From Hymenoscyphus infarciens (Eukaryota > Ascomycota > Leotiomycetes > Helotiales > Helotiaceae), in assembly GCA_001414345.1 (NCBI GenBank), contig LLCB01000119.1:1-64000 (forward strand): a stretch of DNA of 64,000 nt, in the 5' to 3' direction. The translations under genes were made by a program, and so were the position numbers. Shown here piece after piece: positions 25,082 to 35,864 of the stretch. A model generated the notes under the pieces. It ran no database searches and had not been told where the DNA came from. It worked only from the letters and a program-made list of their open reading frames with translations. Position 1 is the first letter of the stretch. Each line of letters starts with the position of its first letter.

Positions 25082-25757
25082 CTACTTCCGCACAGCTCCA
25101 AAATTCGTCCGAACCTTCTTGATATCTCTAGTCTCCCCATCGCTATCTTCCCCAGTCTTCTTATTCTTCTTTCCAGCGCCTCCACCCGACCTTGACGCCG
25201 AACTCGCACTCGTAGGCGTAGCATGATTCGATCCCCCATCGCCCTTCACAAAGCTCGTAGATAAAGGTGTCGGTGCCATCGCGGCCATAGGAGTAGATTG
25301 TGCCGTGTTGCTCGGTGATTCCTAACCATCACCAAAAGTTAGCAACAATTCCCCAAAAACCACGACCTCTCACAACCCATACACATCAGAAAATCAGGAT
25401 TGAAATAAAAGGAAGACATACACCCGGGGGTCCAAACGTAACACTACACCTCGAAAAGACCCTATTCCCCTCCACCACATTCCCCTTCCTCCTGCCCCCT
25501 CCCGCCGCCGTCCCCCCACTGCCCTTAGTGTACCCCTCAAAGCCAACAATGATATTCCCCGCCGGCGTATCCTCCAGATACTCCGTCTCGTTTTTATAAA
25601 TCATTTCCTCCGTGGCCAACAGAGTTCTCTCTAGAGCTTGTTTTCGACGCAAGAGTTCTTTGAGATGTTGTTTTGTACGGTCGTAGAAGGGTTGCCCAGG
25701 GACGTCGGCACCATTGGGTGCTGCTGCTGTCGTTGTTGGGGCTTGGTTTTCTGCCAT
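25082..25757 (-). CDS. EAF6: Chromatin modification-related protein EAF6 (NuA4 subunit)
   Basis: EAF6 is a small non-catalytic subunit of the NuA4 (and NuA3) histone acetyltransferase complexes. Two exons: 25,422-25,757 and 25,082-25,321, with a 100-nt GTATGT..TAG intron, phase 0. The product is 191 residues. The conserved part is the coiled-coil plus following loop at about 25-78: Y-D-R-T-K-Q-H-L-K-E-L-L-x-R-K-Q-A-L-E, E-E-x-I-Y-x-x-E-T-x-Y-L-E-D-T-P-A-G-N-I-I-x-G-F-E. The N-terminal tail is Ala/Thr-rich and the C-terminal tail is Ser/Gly/Lys-rich with a basic patch G-K-K-N-K-K, as in other filamentous fungi; yeast Eaf6 is shorter (113). It ends 300 bp from the stop of the convergent JmjC gene. 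Confidence 0.93.
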
Positions 25758-26692
25758 TTTGAAAAAGGATGGGAGGGTAAGAGGGGAGGCCGTTGGTACA
25801 TGAGGGATTGCTAAACTAGAGGGGTGATTGATCTATGGGAGACGCGATGGCGTTTGCCAAGGCGTTATCGGGACGGGGTTTCCTTTTACCGATCGCTATC
25901 ACCAGGGGGTGTCACTACTCTGCACGCAAAAACACACCAAAAGTCACGCTCTTCATAGCTTTATAACTTAAAACATATAGTATGCTATATTATAATAACA
26001 ATAACAGACAAAGAATTTTATAAGAGAAATATCTTTCTAACTAAGTTTTAGTTATAACTTTTAAACTACGCTTATAATTTCAAAGATTATTATTTTACTA
26101 ATAAATCCTCTAAGAGATATATACTATAAGTTACTTTATTATAGAAAAAATCTAAGGAACTATAAGTATCTACTTAATTAAATATCTATACCTAGTTTTA
26201 AATAATTCATAAAAGAGTAACTCTATAATTAGTAGGAGAAGTTAGAGATGTTTTCTGCTAGTCCTGGCCTGTGCGTATAGAGTAGTGACACCCCCTGGTG
26301 CTATTAGACTTTTGTGGTGCATGGTCAAGAACAGGCCTTCTATTAGATTTGGAAAATCAATTTGATTATCTCGAAAAATTAGATCTATGTTGCCTTCATT
26401 ATAGCAGAAGAGCTGGGAGAATTGCGGGACGGCAAGTGCCGTAGACTACCGGAATTGACCTTGAGGTACAGAATCGGTGTGGTTAATCTTCACAAGAGTT
26501 CCAAATAGTTGGGACAGCTACTCTACTCTAGATTCACGACCTCGATGAAGGTTTAAAAATGTTATCACAATATGCCAATTACGAAGGCAAGATGTAGAAA
26601 GTGTTTTCATTTCTAATTCCCAATACCAATTCCAAAACCCAGCATGGAAATTATCAAAAAGAAGTAGGTTCGAGAAGTTCCTCATTTGCACG
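25758..26692. other. Intergenic region with a small inverted-repeat element
   Basis: This interval separates the EAF6 start from the 3' end of the PWI/SR gene. It includes the EAF6 promoter (25,758-25,899), the MITE at 25,900-26,300, and about 390 bp of ordinary sequence to 26,692 with no supported gene. Confidence 0.55.
25900..26300. mobile_element. MITE-like element with 29-bp terminal inverted repeats
   Basis: A near-perfect inverted repeat of about 29 bp starts CACCAGGGGGTGTCACTACT at 25,900 and its complement ends at 26,300. The only mismatches lie in the inner part (CTGCACGCA versus CTATACGCA). The 4-bp sequence CTAT occurs directly outside both ends (25,896-25,899 and 26,301-26,304), a candidate target duplication. 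The 340-bp interior is AT-rich and RIP-like, with no coding frame, while the termini stay GC-rich. It is non-autonomous; the parent transposon superfamily cannot be told from this alone. Confidence 0.8.
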
Positions 26693-28612
26693 TTAGCCTG
26701 AGCCTTTCTCCAGGGATTCAATACTCGATTTTCTCATCTTCTTGATCTTCTCCCTCAGCAGTTTCTCTCGAAGCTCGCTGGCTTGTTTCTGTGGACTCTT
26801 CAACTGGTTTATTCGTCCCAAGTCAGCCATTGTCAAATCATCGTCATTTCCCCATATAAGTAAATCATTTCAACTCCACTGACAAGAAAAAGTAAGCTCC
26901 TATATATATTATGAAGCACTACCAACCTCTTCGGTCACAGCTGCTTGTTCTTTCTCCGTCTCTTCCACGCCTCGTGGTGGGAATCCACGATCCATTTTAT
27001 CATCGGAATCAGCTCTTAAGGGAACCCGTGAAGAAGAAACAGAAGAGGTGTTTCGTCGCCTTTTGCTTGCTGGTTCATATCTTTCCATGGAACGACGACG
27101 TTTTCGATCCCGTCCACCTCTACTGGAGCTTCTTGTTGAACTTCTGCGGCGTCGTCGGGGAGGGGTTATGCTACGGCTGTTGCTTCGAGTTAGCCGTCGT
27201 TCGTCATCTTCAACACTCCTACGAGTAGGATTATCCGTCTCTTTATCGTCCGGTGTAGGGCTTATGTCTCTACTGTCGTTTGCCTTGCGAATTGGGCTAT
27301 GACTGAGAGATCGGGAAAGAGTGGCTGGTCTTGTTCTTGACGCAGATCTCGCCCGGGATTTTGATCTGGAGCTTGATACTGAGCTAGAACTTCTTCGACG
27401 TGCTCTTCTTGGTGGTGGTGATCGACTGGTCGAATCTGTAGTAGCTCTTCGTCGTTTTGTAGGTCGAGGAGAGCGTGAACGAGAGCTGTCAGACAAAGTT
27501 GGTGATCTCCGACGGCGATTTCCGCGGTCTGGGCTTCTGCCTCTCCCTCTTCCTCCTCGTCCTCTATATGTACTTCGTCTATCTGGTGATCTAGAACGAG
27601 TTCTTGATCTGCGTCTTCGAGGGGGAGACCTAGATCTTGAGGAGGAACGGTAACGGCGTCTAGGTGGGGAGCGCGAGCGCGAGTTTGATACTGAGCGAGT
27701 AGGAGAGGGTGATCTGGAAGTTGCTCTTCTGACATCTCTTGGGTCGCGTCTTGATCCTCCACGGCCACGAGGTACATATGTATCGGCTTCTCTAAGAGGA
27801 GGTCGGAAGGAACGATCTCTCGAATCAGGACGGCGTCTTGGGGATCTTGAATAACGTGGGCCGCGGCGATCCATATCTCTTCTAGGAGGCCCGCGATCAA
27901 AGTCTCTGTTTCTGTCATCCCCACGCCCTCCTCGGCCGCCTCGCCAACTATCACCCCTCGGACCTGGACCTGCCCCTCCGCGACCACCACGCTCTCCCCT
28001 CTCCCGGGTTCTAATTGTATTGACTTCGCGCTCCCGGGTTTGTTCATCGTCGCGACGCTTGCGAGCTAACTCTGCGGATTTCTCTGCTTCAATCTAGACA
28101 CAGGTCAGTATGAGAACAATTGAATAAAAGATGGGCAAGTAGTAACACCTTTTCCTGAATCAGCTCCAACTTCTTGGCCTCAAGCAACTCCTTGGGAACG
28201 CCCTGCGGATTACTCTGCGCGCTCAAACACAGCTTCCACAACTCCTTACAGAAGCTCGCAGTATCCTTATCCAGAAACCCCGTAAGCTGTATCTGCATCA
28301 CCTTGATGTCCGGCTGAAAACCATTAGCCCAGCCCTGCGATTGTCCGGTAATTGTGATACTCACAAATCGGGCACCTTCGATGAGGTTGAAGCATAATTC
28401 AATGACTACATCGTCTTCATTCCCCAGGATTCCTGATATCTTACTTGCGATCCATCTGCGAGCGCGTTAGTGAGCGGTTTCAAGAGGTTTGTGCCTTGGG
28501 GAGCTTACTTCTTCATAACCTCAGCATTGACCTTTTGCATGTCCACCTTTTGATTGAATTCTGGCGGGAACTTGGTGGATTTCAGGAGCTTTGCATCAAC
28601 GGAGGTGGCCAT
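26693..28612 (-). CDS. PWI-domain SR-type splicing factor (SRRM1/SRm160-like)
   Basis: Likely nuclear pre-mRNA splicing coactivator related to SRm160/SRRM1. Five exons: 28,509-28,612, 28,365-28,455, 28,149-28,313, 26,927-28,093 and 26,693-26,803, with introns of 53, 51, 55 and 123 nt; 545 residues. The N-terminal half-page is a PWI domain: F-P-P-E-F, V-N-x-E-V-M-K-K-W-I-A, then L-G-N-E-D-D-V-V-I-E-L, Q-L-T-G-F-L-D and W-x-L-C-L-S-A-Q. Next come a charged helix, an R-G-G-R-G-G patch, and a long Arg-Ser/Arg-Arg-Arg-Ser repeat region. The last exon, L-R-E-K-L-L-R-E-K-I-K-K-M-R, resembles the basic helix at the end of fungal homologues; its donor (GTTGGT) is weak. If unspliced, the protein would stop at 26,909. 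Exons 1-4 are firm, exon 5 is probable. Confidence 0.85.
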
Positions 28613-28780
28613 GCTTGCTATCGTACCGCACTTATTGCGCGACGATTTGGTAAGTTGGGGAGAAAGTATAGTGGTGAGGCCCCAAACATTGGCAGAAGTT
28701 TGTCAAAGCAAAGCTAAGACGCCGATTTACCGGGTGAACTATAGCGATGTGCACGTCCTGCTTTAACCAATCCGCCCTAT

Positions 28781-29215
28781 CAAAAAAAGGTTGCAAACAC
28801 CTCTTTTATAACTAACCCCCTTATATTACTCTACAACCACGCCTCTAGGGCTTAAACCCTACGATACAGTTAAACTTAAGCACTTTCTTAGCAGCTTTAT
28901 ATACTTTTTATATACTCTAGAAGCGTTGTTCTTTAATAGTCTTAAGAGGGGTAAAAGAGTGATTTTTTAAAAGGCTGTGAATAGAGGTCTTAGCAGGGGT
29001 CTTAGCACGCGACTAAGTCTAAGCCTTACGAAATCGCGGTTTTACCTCTCTTAATAATTTTCTTTAACTAGGTCTCTATATATAAATATATATAGATATA
29101 CTTAGGTAGGAACTGCTAAAGCTTAATTAACTCGTAGGGTTTAAGCCTAAGAGACGTAGTTATAGAGTAATATAAGAGAGTTAGTTATAAAAGAGGTATT
29201 TATAATCTTTTTTTA
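28781..29215. mobile_element. MITE-like element with ~80-bp terminal inverted repeats at the island border
   Basis: The left end (28,781 to about 28,862: CAAAAAAAGGTTGCAAACAC then CTCTTTTATAACTAAC and so on to TTAAACCCTACGA) is mirrored by the right end (about 29,132-29,215) as an inverted repeat of about 80 bp. TAT occurs just outside both ends (28,778-28,780; 29,216-29,218), a possible 3-bp target duplication. The 270-bp middle encodes nothing. The left arm keeps C and G where the right arm has T and A, so RIP has hit the two arms unequally. The element lies about 170 bp upstream of the PWI/SR gene and is the exact left edge of the second AT island. Confidence 0.8.
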
Positions 29216-31354
29216 TATTTCTAGAAAATCACGTTTTTTAAAGTAGACCGTATATATCGCTATATCTAATACTCTAGCTTATAGATAGAAAAACTACTAA
29301 AACACTTAAAATAGCTATTTTATCTCTTACTTTATAATATCTACTACTATACTTATACTATAGCTAAAGATAAAAACGGAAAGAACTAGAATTAGTATAC
29401 TAGTAAAAGACTTTATACTTCTAAGCTAATTAACTTTAGAAACTCTATAATAACTTCTAAAAAGTAGAAAAATAAGTATAATAAAACCTTTATAAAAGCT
29501 AAAGTTATTATTTATACTAAAATATATAGTTTATAAAAGTAATAAAAGAAGATTTTTAAATTCGCTAGTTTTTTAAAATATATAGAATATTAGTATTTTT
29601 ATAATAATAATTAAAAAAAAAATATATATATAGAATTAGATAATAATAAAAGCTTTAATCTAGATACTATCTTTACTTAGTAATTTAATAATAATTTATA
29701 GTATAATAAGATATATAAGTAGAATAAGTTAATATTAAAGAAAAATCTTTAAAAATTAGTAAGAATTATATAGAAAATAGCTTCGAGAGATATATTATAA
29801 TATTAGAGAAAATATAAATACTAGAGAAGAAGAAGAGAGAGAATAATAAAAGCTAGAGTAATATACCTAGTACTATTATATAATTTATAGAAAAGACTAA
29901 GTTAGAAAGAAAATATTATAAAAACTTAATATTTATATATAATATATTCTACGAATCTCTAATAGTTCTATTCTATTTATAGAACTATTTATAGAGCTAA
30001 ATATAAGTTAAAAAGCGACGTAGTAATATCTCTTTTATAACTATTTAAGTTTTCTATCTTAATCTTTAATAAAGAAGCTATATTATATATAGTAATATAC
30101 TAGATATTAGCGAAAAAGACCTATATAGCTTAGTTATTTAATAATAGTATTTATAGACTACTAAACTAATTAAGAAAGCTTCTAAAGCTAATACTATATA
30201 TCTATTAAGACTAGAGAACTTCTACTCTAGATATACTATAGAATTCTATATAACTTTAAGAAGATAAACGCTATATACGAACCTAAGATTAGAGATAATA
30301 CTTATTATAGTTATTCTATATAATTAGTATAATACTATATTTAAGTTAAGAGAATTACTAGAAGAGATAAGAAATCTCTAGTAATAGTAATAGAGTAATT
30401 AGAAAAGACTTAGATAGTATAAATAGAAGTATAGAACTAGAGAATAGATTCTCTACTATTTAGTTATTAATAAATAGTTAAATTACATTTAATAGTATAT
30501 TTAATAAAGTAGTATAAGTACTTCTAGAAAGATATAGAACTATAAAGTAGAGAGAATAGAGAATAGAACTAGAAGACCTAGATCAGAGTTATATTAAAGA
30601 AAGGTTCTATATAAGATAATATACTAGAAGACGATTATTATTATTTCTATATAGAGAAGAGCTAACTAAGCTCTTATAATAAGAGCTATTATATTATATC
30701 TAATTACTAGTAACGAAATAAAGAGAATAGAGAAGATACTTAGTTATTACTAGAAAGCTCTAAATAATAGATATAAAGCCTAGTAATAGATACTCTAAGA
30801 AGTATATAAGCTTCTTTTAATAGAAACTCTATAATTAAGTACGTCTATATAGCGTCTCTCTAGTAGTAAAAAAGACTAGATAAATATAAATAAAAAACAA
30901 AAAAAGTTAGAAAGAAGTATATTATAAAAAACTTTTAAGTACTAGTAGAATTTATACTAGCGATACTAGCTATACTATTATATAGCGTTGAAGTAGCTAC
31001 TATTTAGCTATAATAGGCTTAGTACTAAAGCTAACTCGTTATCTAACTTATAATACTATACTTAACTTATTATCTAACTTCTAGTACTAGAGATACTAAA
31101 ACTAACTTACTATCTAACTCTCGAGATTATACGATTATATAACTAGTCTCTTATCTCTTTATATACTAACTAGTTTTATAAAACTATAATAGATTAAAAA
31201 AGTAAGTAATGAATTAAGCGATTAAGTAAAAGCTTATTTTATAAGATATCTCTTATATAAGTAGAGTATATAGATAGATTTAAGTAGATAGAAGTTATAT
31301 AAATAGATAAGTAGAAATATATAAATAGTATAAATATAATAACTTAATTACTTC
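29216..31354. repeat. RIP-degraded AT-rich sequence, element not identified
   Basis: This 2.1-kb stretch is as depleted in TG/CA as the first island and full of stops. I could not recover a confident transposase, reverse transcriptase or gag motif on either strand. It is probably an older, more decayed transposon into or next to which the LTR element at 31,355 inserted. Confidence 0.6.
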
Positions 31355-31675
31355 TATAATAATATAAAATATATACTATTATTAAAAAGATATATAGACG
31401 TATATTTAGTAGAATAATATATATAAATACTAGGTACTAATATAAAAGAAAAGACTAAATTAAGCCTTTTCTAACTATAGAAGAGTAGATAGCTATATAT
31501 AAGAGATTTAGACTATATAAAAGAGAGCTAGATAATATAAAAAGGTCTAAAAGCTATCTAAAAGCTAAATCTAAGACCTTTCTAAATTAGATAATATAAA
31601 ATAATAATAACTAAAACCTTATATATATAGTATATATTATATAAACTTAGCTATATAGAATAGTAGGCTATTATA
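31355..31675 (-). repeat. 3' LTR of outer element
   Basis: Reads TATAATAATATAAAAT at the left (RIP form of the family end TGTAATAGCACGAAAT) and ends GGCTATTATA at 31,675. It is followed by a pyrimidine run (TCTCTCTC from 31,676), the reverse complement of the polypurine tract. Its length of 321 bp equals that of the partner at 38,082. Confidence 0.85.
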
Positions 31676-32206
31676 TCTCTCTCTTTTAAAAAAGACTTAT
31701 CTTAAGTCTTAGTATTATTAGAGTTAAATTAAGATAGTATAAGTGTTATATTATTAACTTTAGAATTATTAAGTAAGATTAGAGTCTAAATTATTACTAA
31801 TCTACTTTATAGATACTTATAGAAGAGACTTTATTTCTAGTTATTTCTAATATTAAAAGTAAGTATTTATTATATTTACTAAAAGAGTATAGTCTCTATT
31901 CTAACTAGCCTATCTTATAGATTAATAGGTTTTTAAAGTAAAGTTAGAAAGTATTTAGTTAAAAGGTAATATTTATTCTATAGAAGAGCGTACTAATTTA
32001 TATCTAACTTAAAAAGTTTATATAAAAAACTTCTAGTCTAGCTAGAAGTAAAAAGAAGATAAAGCTCTATACTAAAGTAAGAAATTAGTTAAGGTTTAGC
32101 TAGTTAAAAGAGTTTATTACTAGATATTAATTTATTATCTAAAGTCTAGAATAATAAAATTACTAGTAATATCTTATTCTCTCTACGATTTAGATATAAA
32201 CTAGAG

Positions 32207-32515
32207 TATAATAGTACGAAATATATACAACTATAGAAGAGGTATATAAGAGTGCGTTTAGTAGAATAACGTATATAAATACTAGGCTCTAATATAGAAG
32301 AAAAGGAAAAACTATCTCTCTTCTACTCTAGAAGTAAGCTACTATATATAAGTGATTTAGACTATATAAAAGGGTCTAAAACTGAATAACCTTAGCTAAT
32401 ACAAAAGCTTAAACCTATGTAACCTTTCTAAAATAGATAATATAAGATAATAACTATCGAAACCTTATATATAGCAGATACTCTTAGCTATCTAGAATAA
32501 TAGTATACTGTTATA
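32207..32515 (-). repeat. 3' LTR of inner element
   Basis: Begins TATAATAGTACGAAAT and ends ACTGTTATA; 309 bp. It is followed by TCTCTCTCTCTTG, the complement of the polypurine tract, and then a segment that matches the complement of the 13,290-13,326 region of the plus-strand relative. Confidence 0.85.
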
Positions 32516-32813
32516 TCTCTCTCTCTTGAAAAAGACTTGTCTCGAGTCTTCTCTCTCTTATTATTTAGAGCTGAATCGGAATAGTATAAGTGTTATATTA
32601 TTATATTATTATAAGTTAGTTAGAGTCTAAATTATAGCTAACCTGAGTTCGAAGATGCTTTATTTATTATAATATATTATAAGTAAGGTATTAGTTTTAA
32701 ATCGATTTTATAAATGCTTATAAAGAGACTTTGTTTCTAATCCTTTAATATTAAAAGTAAGTATTCGTATCTACTAAAAGAGTGTAGTCTAATCCTATCT
32801 AATAGGTTAGAAA

Positions 32814-32876
32814 AATTTAAAGTTTAAAGTTTAAAGTTTAAAAGTTTAAAAAGTTTAAAAGTTTAAAAAGTTTAAA
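32814..32876. repeat. AAAGTTT microsatellite within inner LTR element
   Basis: Seven or more tandem units of AAAGTTT with one- or two-base length slips (AAAGTTTAAAAGTTTAAAAAG). It is absent from the aligned position of the outer and plus-strand relatives, so it expanded in this copy. Confidence 0.75.
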
Positions 32877-34087
32877 ATAGAGTTAGAGGTGAATTTAGAT
32901 TAGAGTTAGAAGACGTTTAGTTGAGAGGTAGTAATAACTTAGTTAAGAACTTACTTTGAGAGTATACTAATTCGTATCTAATTTGAATTTGAATAAAAAA
33001 GAGTATAAGTTCGTTTAAACTAAGGTTAGTAGGGACTTAGAGTAAAGTTGAAAAGTTTAAATGAAAAAAGGACTTCTAGCCTAGCTAGAAGTGAAAGAAA
33101 GTAAGAAAGAATATAAAGACTATAAGACTCTATACTAGAGTTAGTAGAGTTTTAGCTAGCTAAAGGCGAAGTTGTTACTAAAGTTGTTATATTATCTAAA
33201 GTTTAGAATAAGTTTTAGCTAGTTAAAATAAAAGAGTTATTATTAAATGTTATTAAAGTTGAAATTTGTTATCTAAGTATCTGAGGATAATAAAAGAGAT
33301 AGTTCTAGCTAGTTAAAAGCGAAGTTATAGCTAAGTTATTAAAGTTAAAATTATTATCTAATATTTAGAATAATAAAAAGAGATATAGTTTTAAGTATAA
33401 CATTTATTAATACTATTATAAGAACTATGTTACTTAGGCTCGTAAGCTGCCTTATTCTCTTTAAGATACTTAAGAACTTAATCGTTATCTTTTGATTTTA
33501 GAAAAAGAGTTACTATTAGATCGTAGAGAGTTTAGAGCTAAATTAGATAAGAAGAGAGAGGTGTTTTTAAACTAAAGTACTAATATTAATAAGCGTAGTT
33601 GTTTCTAAATATTTAGTGCTTTAGTATCTCTTCTTATTTATAGTTAAAAGATTGTTTACTATTTTAGTAAAGTTATAATTCTAGCGTCTCTTAAGTATAG
33701 TAGATGTGTTTTAGAGCTAAGATATAATCTTATCTTATCTTATATATAAAAGAATCTTTCTAATTCTAGTATCTCTCTAAGTATAGCTATACTTGAAAAG
33801 TAACCTTTTAAAGTTAGTAAAAGTTTCTTTAGTATAATCTTCTTCTAATTCTACTTCTATCTCTTTTAACTTTTATACTAGTAGGGACTTAGTTTATAAC
33901 TAAGTAATTATAGTCTTTTAGTTTAAGAGAAGTTTAGAGTAGAGTTAGATAATATTTAGTTAGAATTAATAGCGATAACTTAGCTAAGAGCTTACTTCTT
34001 TAGTTTTAATAGAAAACGTATTTTAACTAATTCAGATCTAATTTAAGAGAAGTAGAGAGAGAGAAGGCATTAGAGGTAATAGTGTCT

Positions 34088-35200
34088 CTTAAGCGAAAGA
34101 GGTTTAAATTCAGGCTTTAAAAAGTAAAGAAGGGTTTAAACAAAGGTTCGAAAGAGAGTCGGATTAGTAAGGATTCTAAAGTAGAATGTTTTTAACTTTA
34201 AAGTTTACTTAGAATTTTATCTATCTTATCTAATCAATTATTTTATTCTTTATTCTTATACTACTATCTTATCTATATATTATCTATATTTAAGAAGTCT
34301 TAATAGTCTCTTCGACTATTATTATTTCTTTAGAATCTTCTAGATCTTAGTATATAAGTGTAATTTAGAAAGAGTTTAGAAGGTCTTTCAAAAAAGAGAG
34401 TGTTCTTAGAAGAGGTTATTACTTAATACTATATAGTAGAACTGAATTCAATATCTTCGTTATCTATTTATAAAGATCTAAAAGCGTTCTAAGTATTCTC
34501 TATCTTATAACTAGTTAAAAAGTAGGTATCTAAAAGAGTAACTATCTCTTCTTAATCTTAGAAAGTATTCTAAACTAACTCTAACTTATATCTAGGCTCT
34601 AGGTAGTTCCTAGCTAGTCTAGTTATTATACTCTAAATAAGAGCTTTACGTATTAGAGGTAAACCGTAGTTGTTAGTATTTACGTAGAGTCTATCTTATA
34701 CTAATATCTTCTATTATCGGTATATAGATGAAATGCTGTTATCTTAAAAGTTCGATCTTTTTAGTTATCTTACTTTTTCGTTAAGGTCGGAGAGTATTCG
34801 AAAGAGCTTTAGTACTATATTAGGTAAGTTAGAAGGTATCAGAGCTAGCTATATTCCTTAAGCGAAAGAGGTCTAAAGACGAAGAAGAGTCGGATCGAGG
34901 AGGGTTTAGAGGTGAGATTTAGTTAACTTTAAAGTTCGCTTATAATTTTATCCTCTATCTCTCTAACCGATTGTTTTATTCTTTATATACTACTATCTCT
35001 TCTATATATTATCTATATTTAAGAAGTCCTACTAGTCTCTTTAACTGTTATTATTTCTTCGAGATCTTCTAGATCTTAGTATATAGATATGATTTAGAAA
35101 GGGTTTAGAGAGATGTCTTTTAGAAAGAGGAGTAGCCCTAGAAGGTCGTTTAACGCCTTATAGCGGAACTAGGTCTAATATTTCAAAGATGTCGATTAGA
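34088..35200 (-). repeat. Partial tandem duplication inside inner LTR element
   Basis: The block beginning CTTAAGCGAAAGAGG at 34,088 recurs at 34,857. Downstream landmarks such as ATTATCTATATTTAAGAAGTC and CTTCTAGATCTTAGTATATA follow in the same order in both, offset by about 769 bp. The outer element has the corresponding segment only once (about 36,610-36,970). Confidence 0.75.
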
Positions 35201-35555
35201 AGAGAGAGAGTAAGATTAGATTTAGAAGCCTTCGTAATAACTATAGTATATCGACTTATTTACCGAATCTAGAGTAGTATTCTCTATACTAAGAGAGTTA
35301 TTAGAATTCTCAGGAACACTTAGCGTATTCTAATCTCTTAACGTATCTATAACACGATTTTTACTAGCTATCTATATAGATACTAAACCCTAGTATTATT
35401 AGCTATCTAGATAGTCTCTAATTACTCGGCTATTTAAGAATACCGTCGTAATATTCTAAATCGAGGCTAAATCAACTTCTAAATAAAGAGTAGTAATAAG
35501 CTTAAAGAAGATATTATTAAGGCTATTACTAGCGAAGAAGAGTTTAGTCTTTTTA

Positions 35556-35864
35556 TATAATAGCACGAAATATATATAACTATAGAAGAGGTATATAGGA
35601 GTACGTTTAGCAGAATAACGTATATAAATACTAGGCTCTAATATAGAAGAAAAGGAAAAACTATCTCTCTTTTACTCTAGGAGTAGGCTACTATATATAA
35701 GTGGTTCAGACTATATAAAAGGGTCTGAAACCGAATAACCTTAGCTAATACAAAAGCTTAAACCTACGTAACTTTCCTAAAACAGATAATATAAGATAAT
35801 AACTACTAAAACCTTATATATAGTAGATACTCCTAGCTATCTAGAATAACGGCATACTATTATA
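35556..35864 (-). repeat. 5' LTR of inner element
   Basis: Begins TATAATAGCACGAAAT at 35,556 and ends ACTATTATA at 35,864; 309 bp, same length as the partner at 32,207. It keeps the less mutated GCACGAAAT terminus. Confidence 0.85.

Larger units (their letters stand above)
32207..35864 (-). mobile_element. Inner non-autonomous LTR element (minus), complete ends, TSD TAGAG
   Basis: Two 309-bp LTRs, 32,207-32,515 and 35,556-35,864, bound a 3,040-bp interior. TAGAG is duplicated immediately outside (32,202-32,206 and 35,865-35,869). It is inserted within the interior of the 31,355-38,402 element in the same orientation. The interior is about 1 kb longer than in its relatives. Most of this comes from a partial tandem duplication (34,088-34,460 recurs at 34,857-35,200, offset 769 bp) and a short AAAGTTT-type microsatellite at 32,814-32,876. 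A gag-like relic is on the minus strand near 33,720-33,860. RIP is less severe than in the outer element, in line with a younger insertion. Confidence 0.87.

Noticed and set aside
26911..27653. Plus-strand open frames opposite the SR gene
   Set aside because: They are antisense shadows of repetitive Arg/Ser codons, with no start context or domain.
27262..28047. Long open frame on the minus strand overlapping the SR region
   Set aside because: It is an alternate-frame shadow of the Arg/Ser-rich exon; the PWI exons splice in phase only into the 26,927-28,093 frame.
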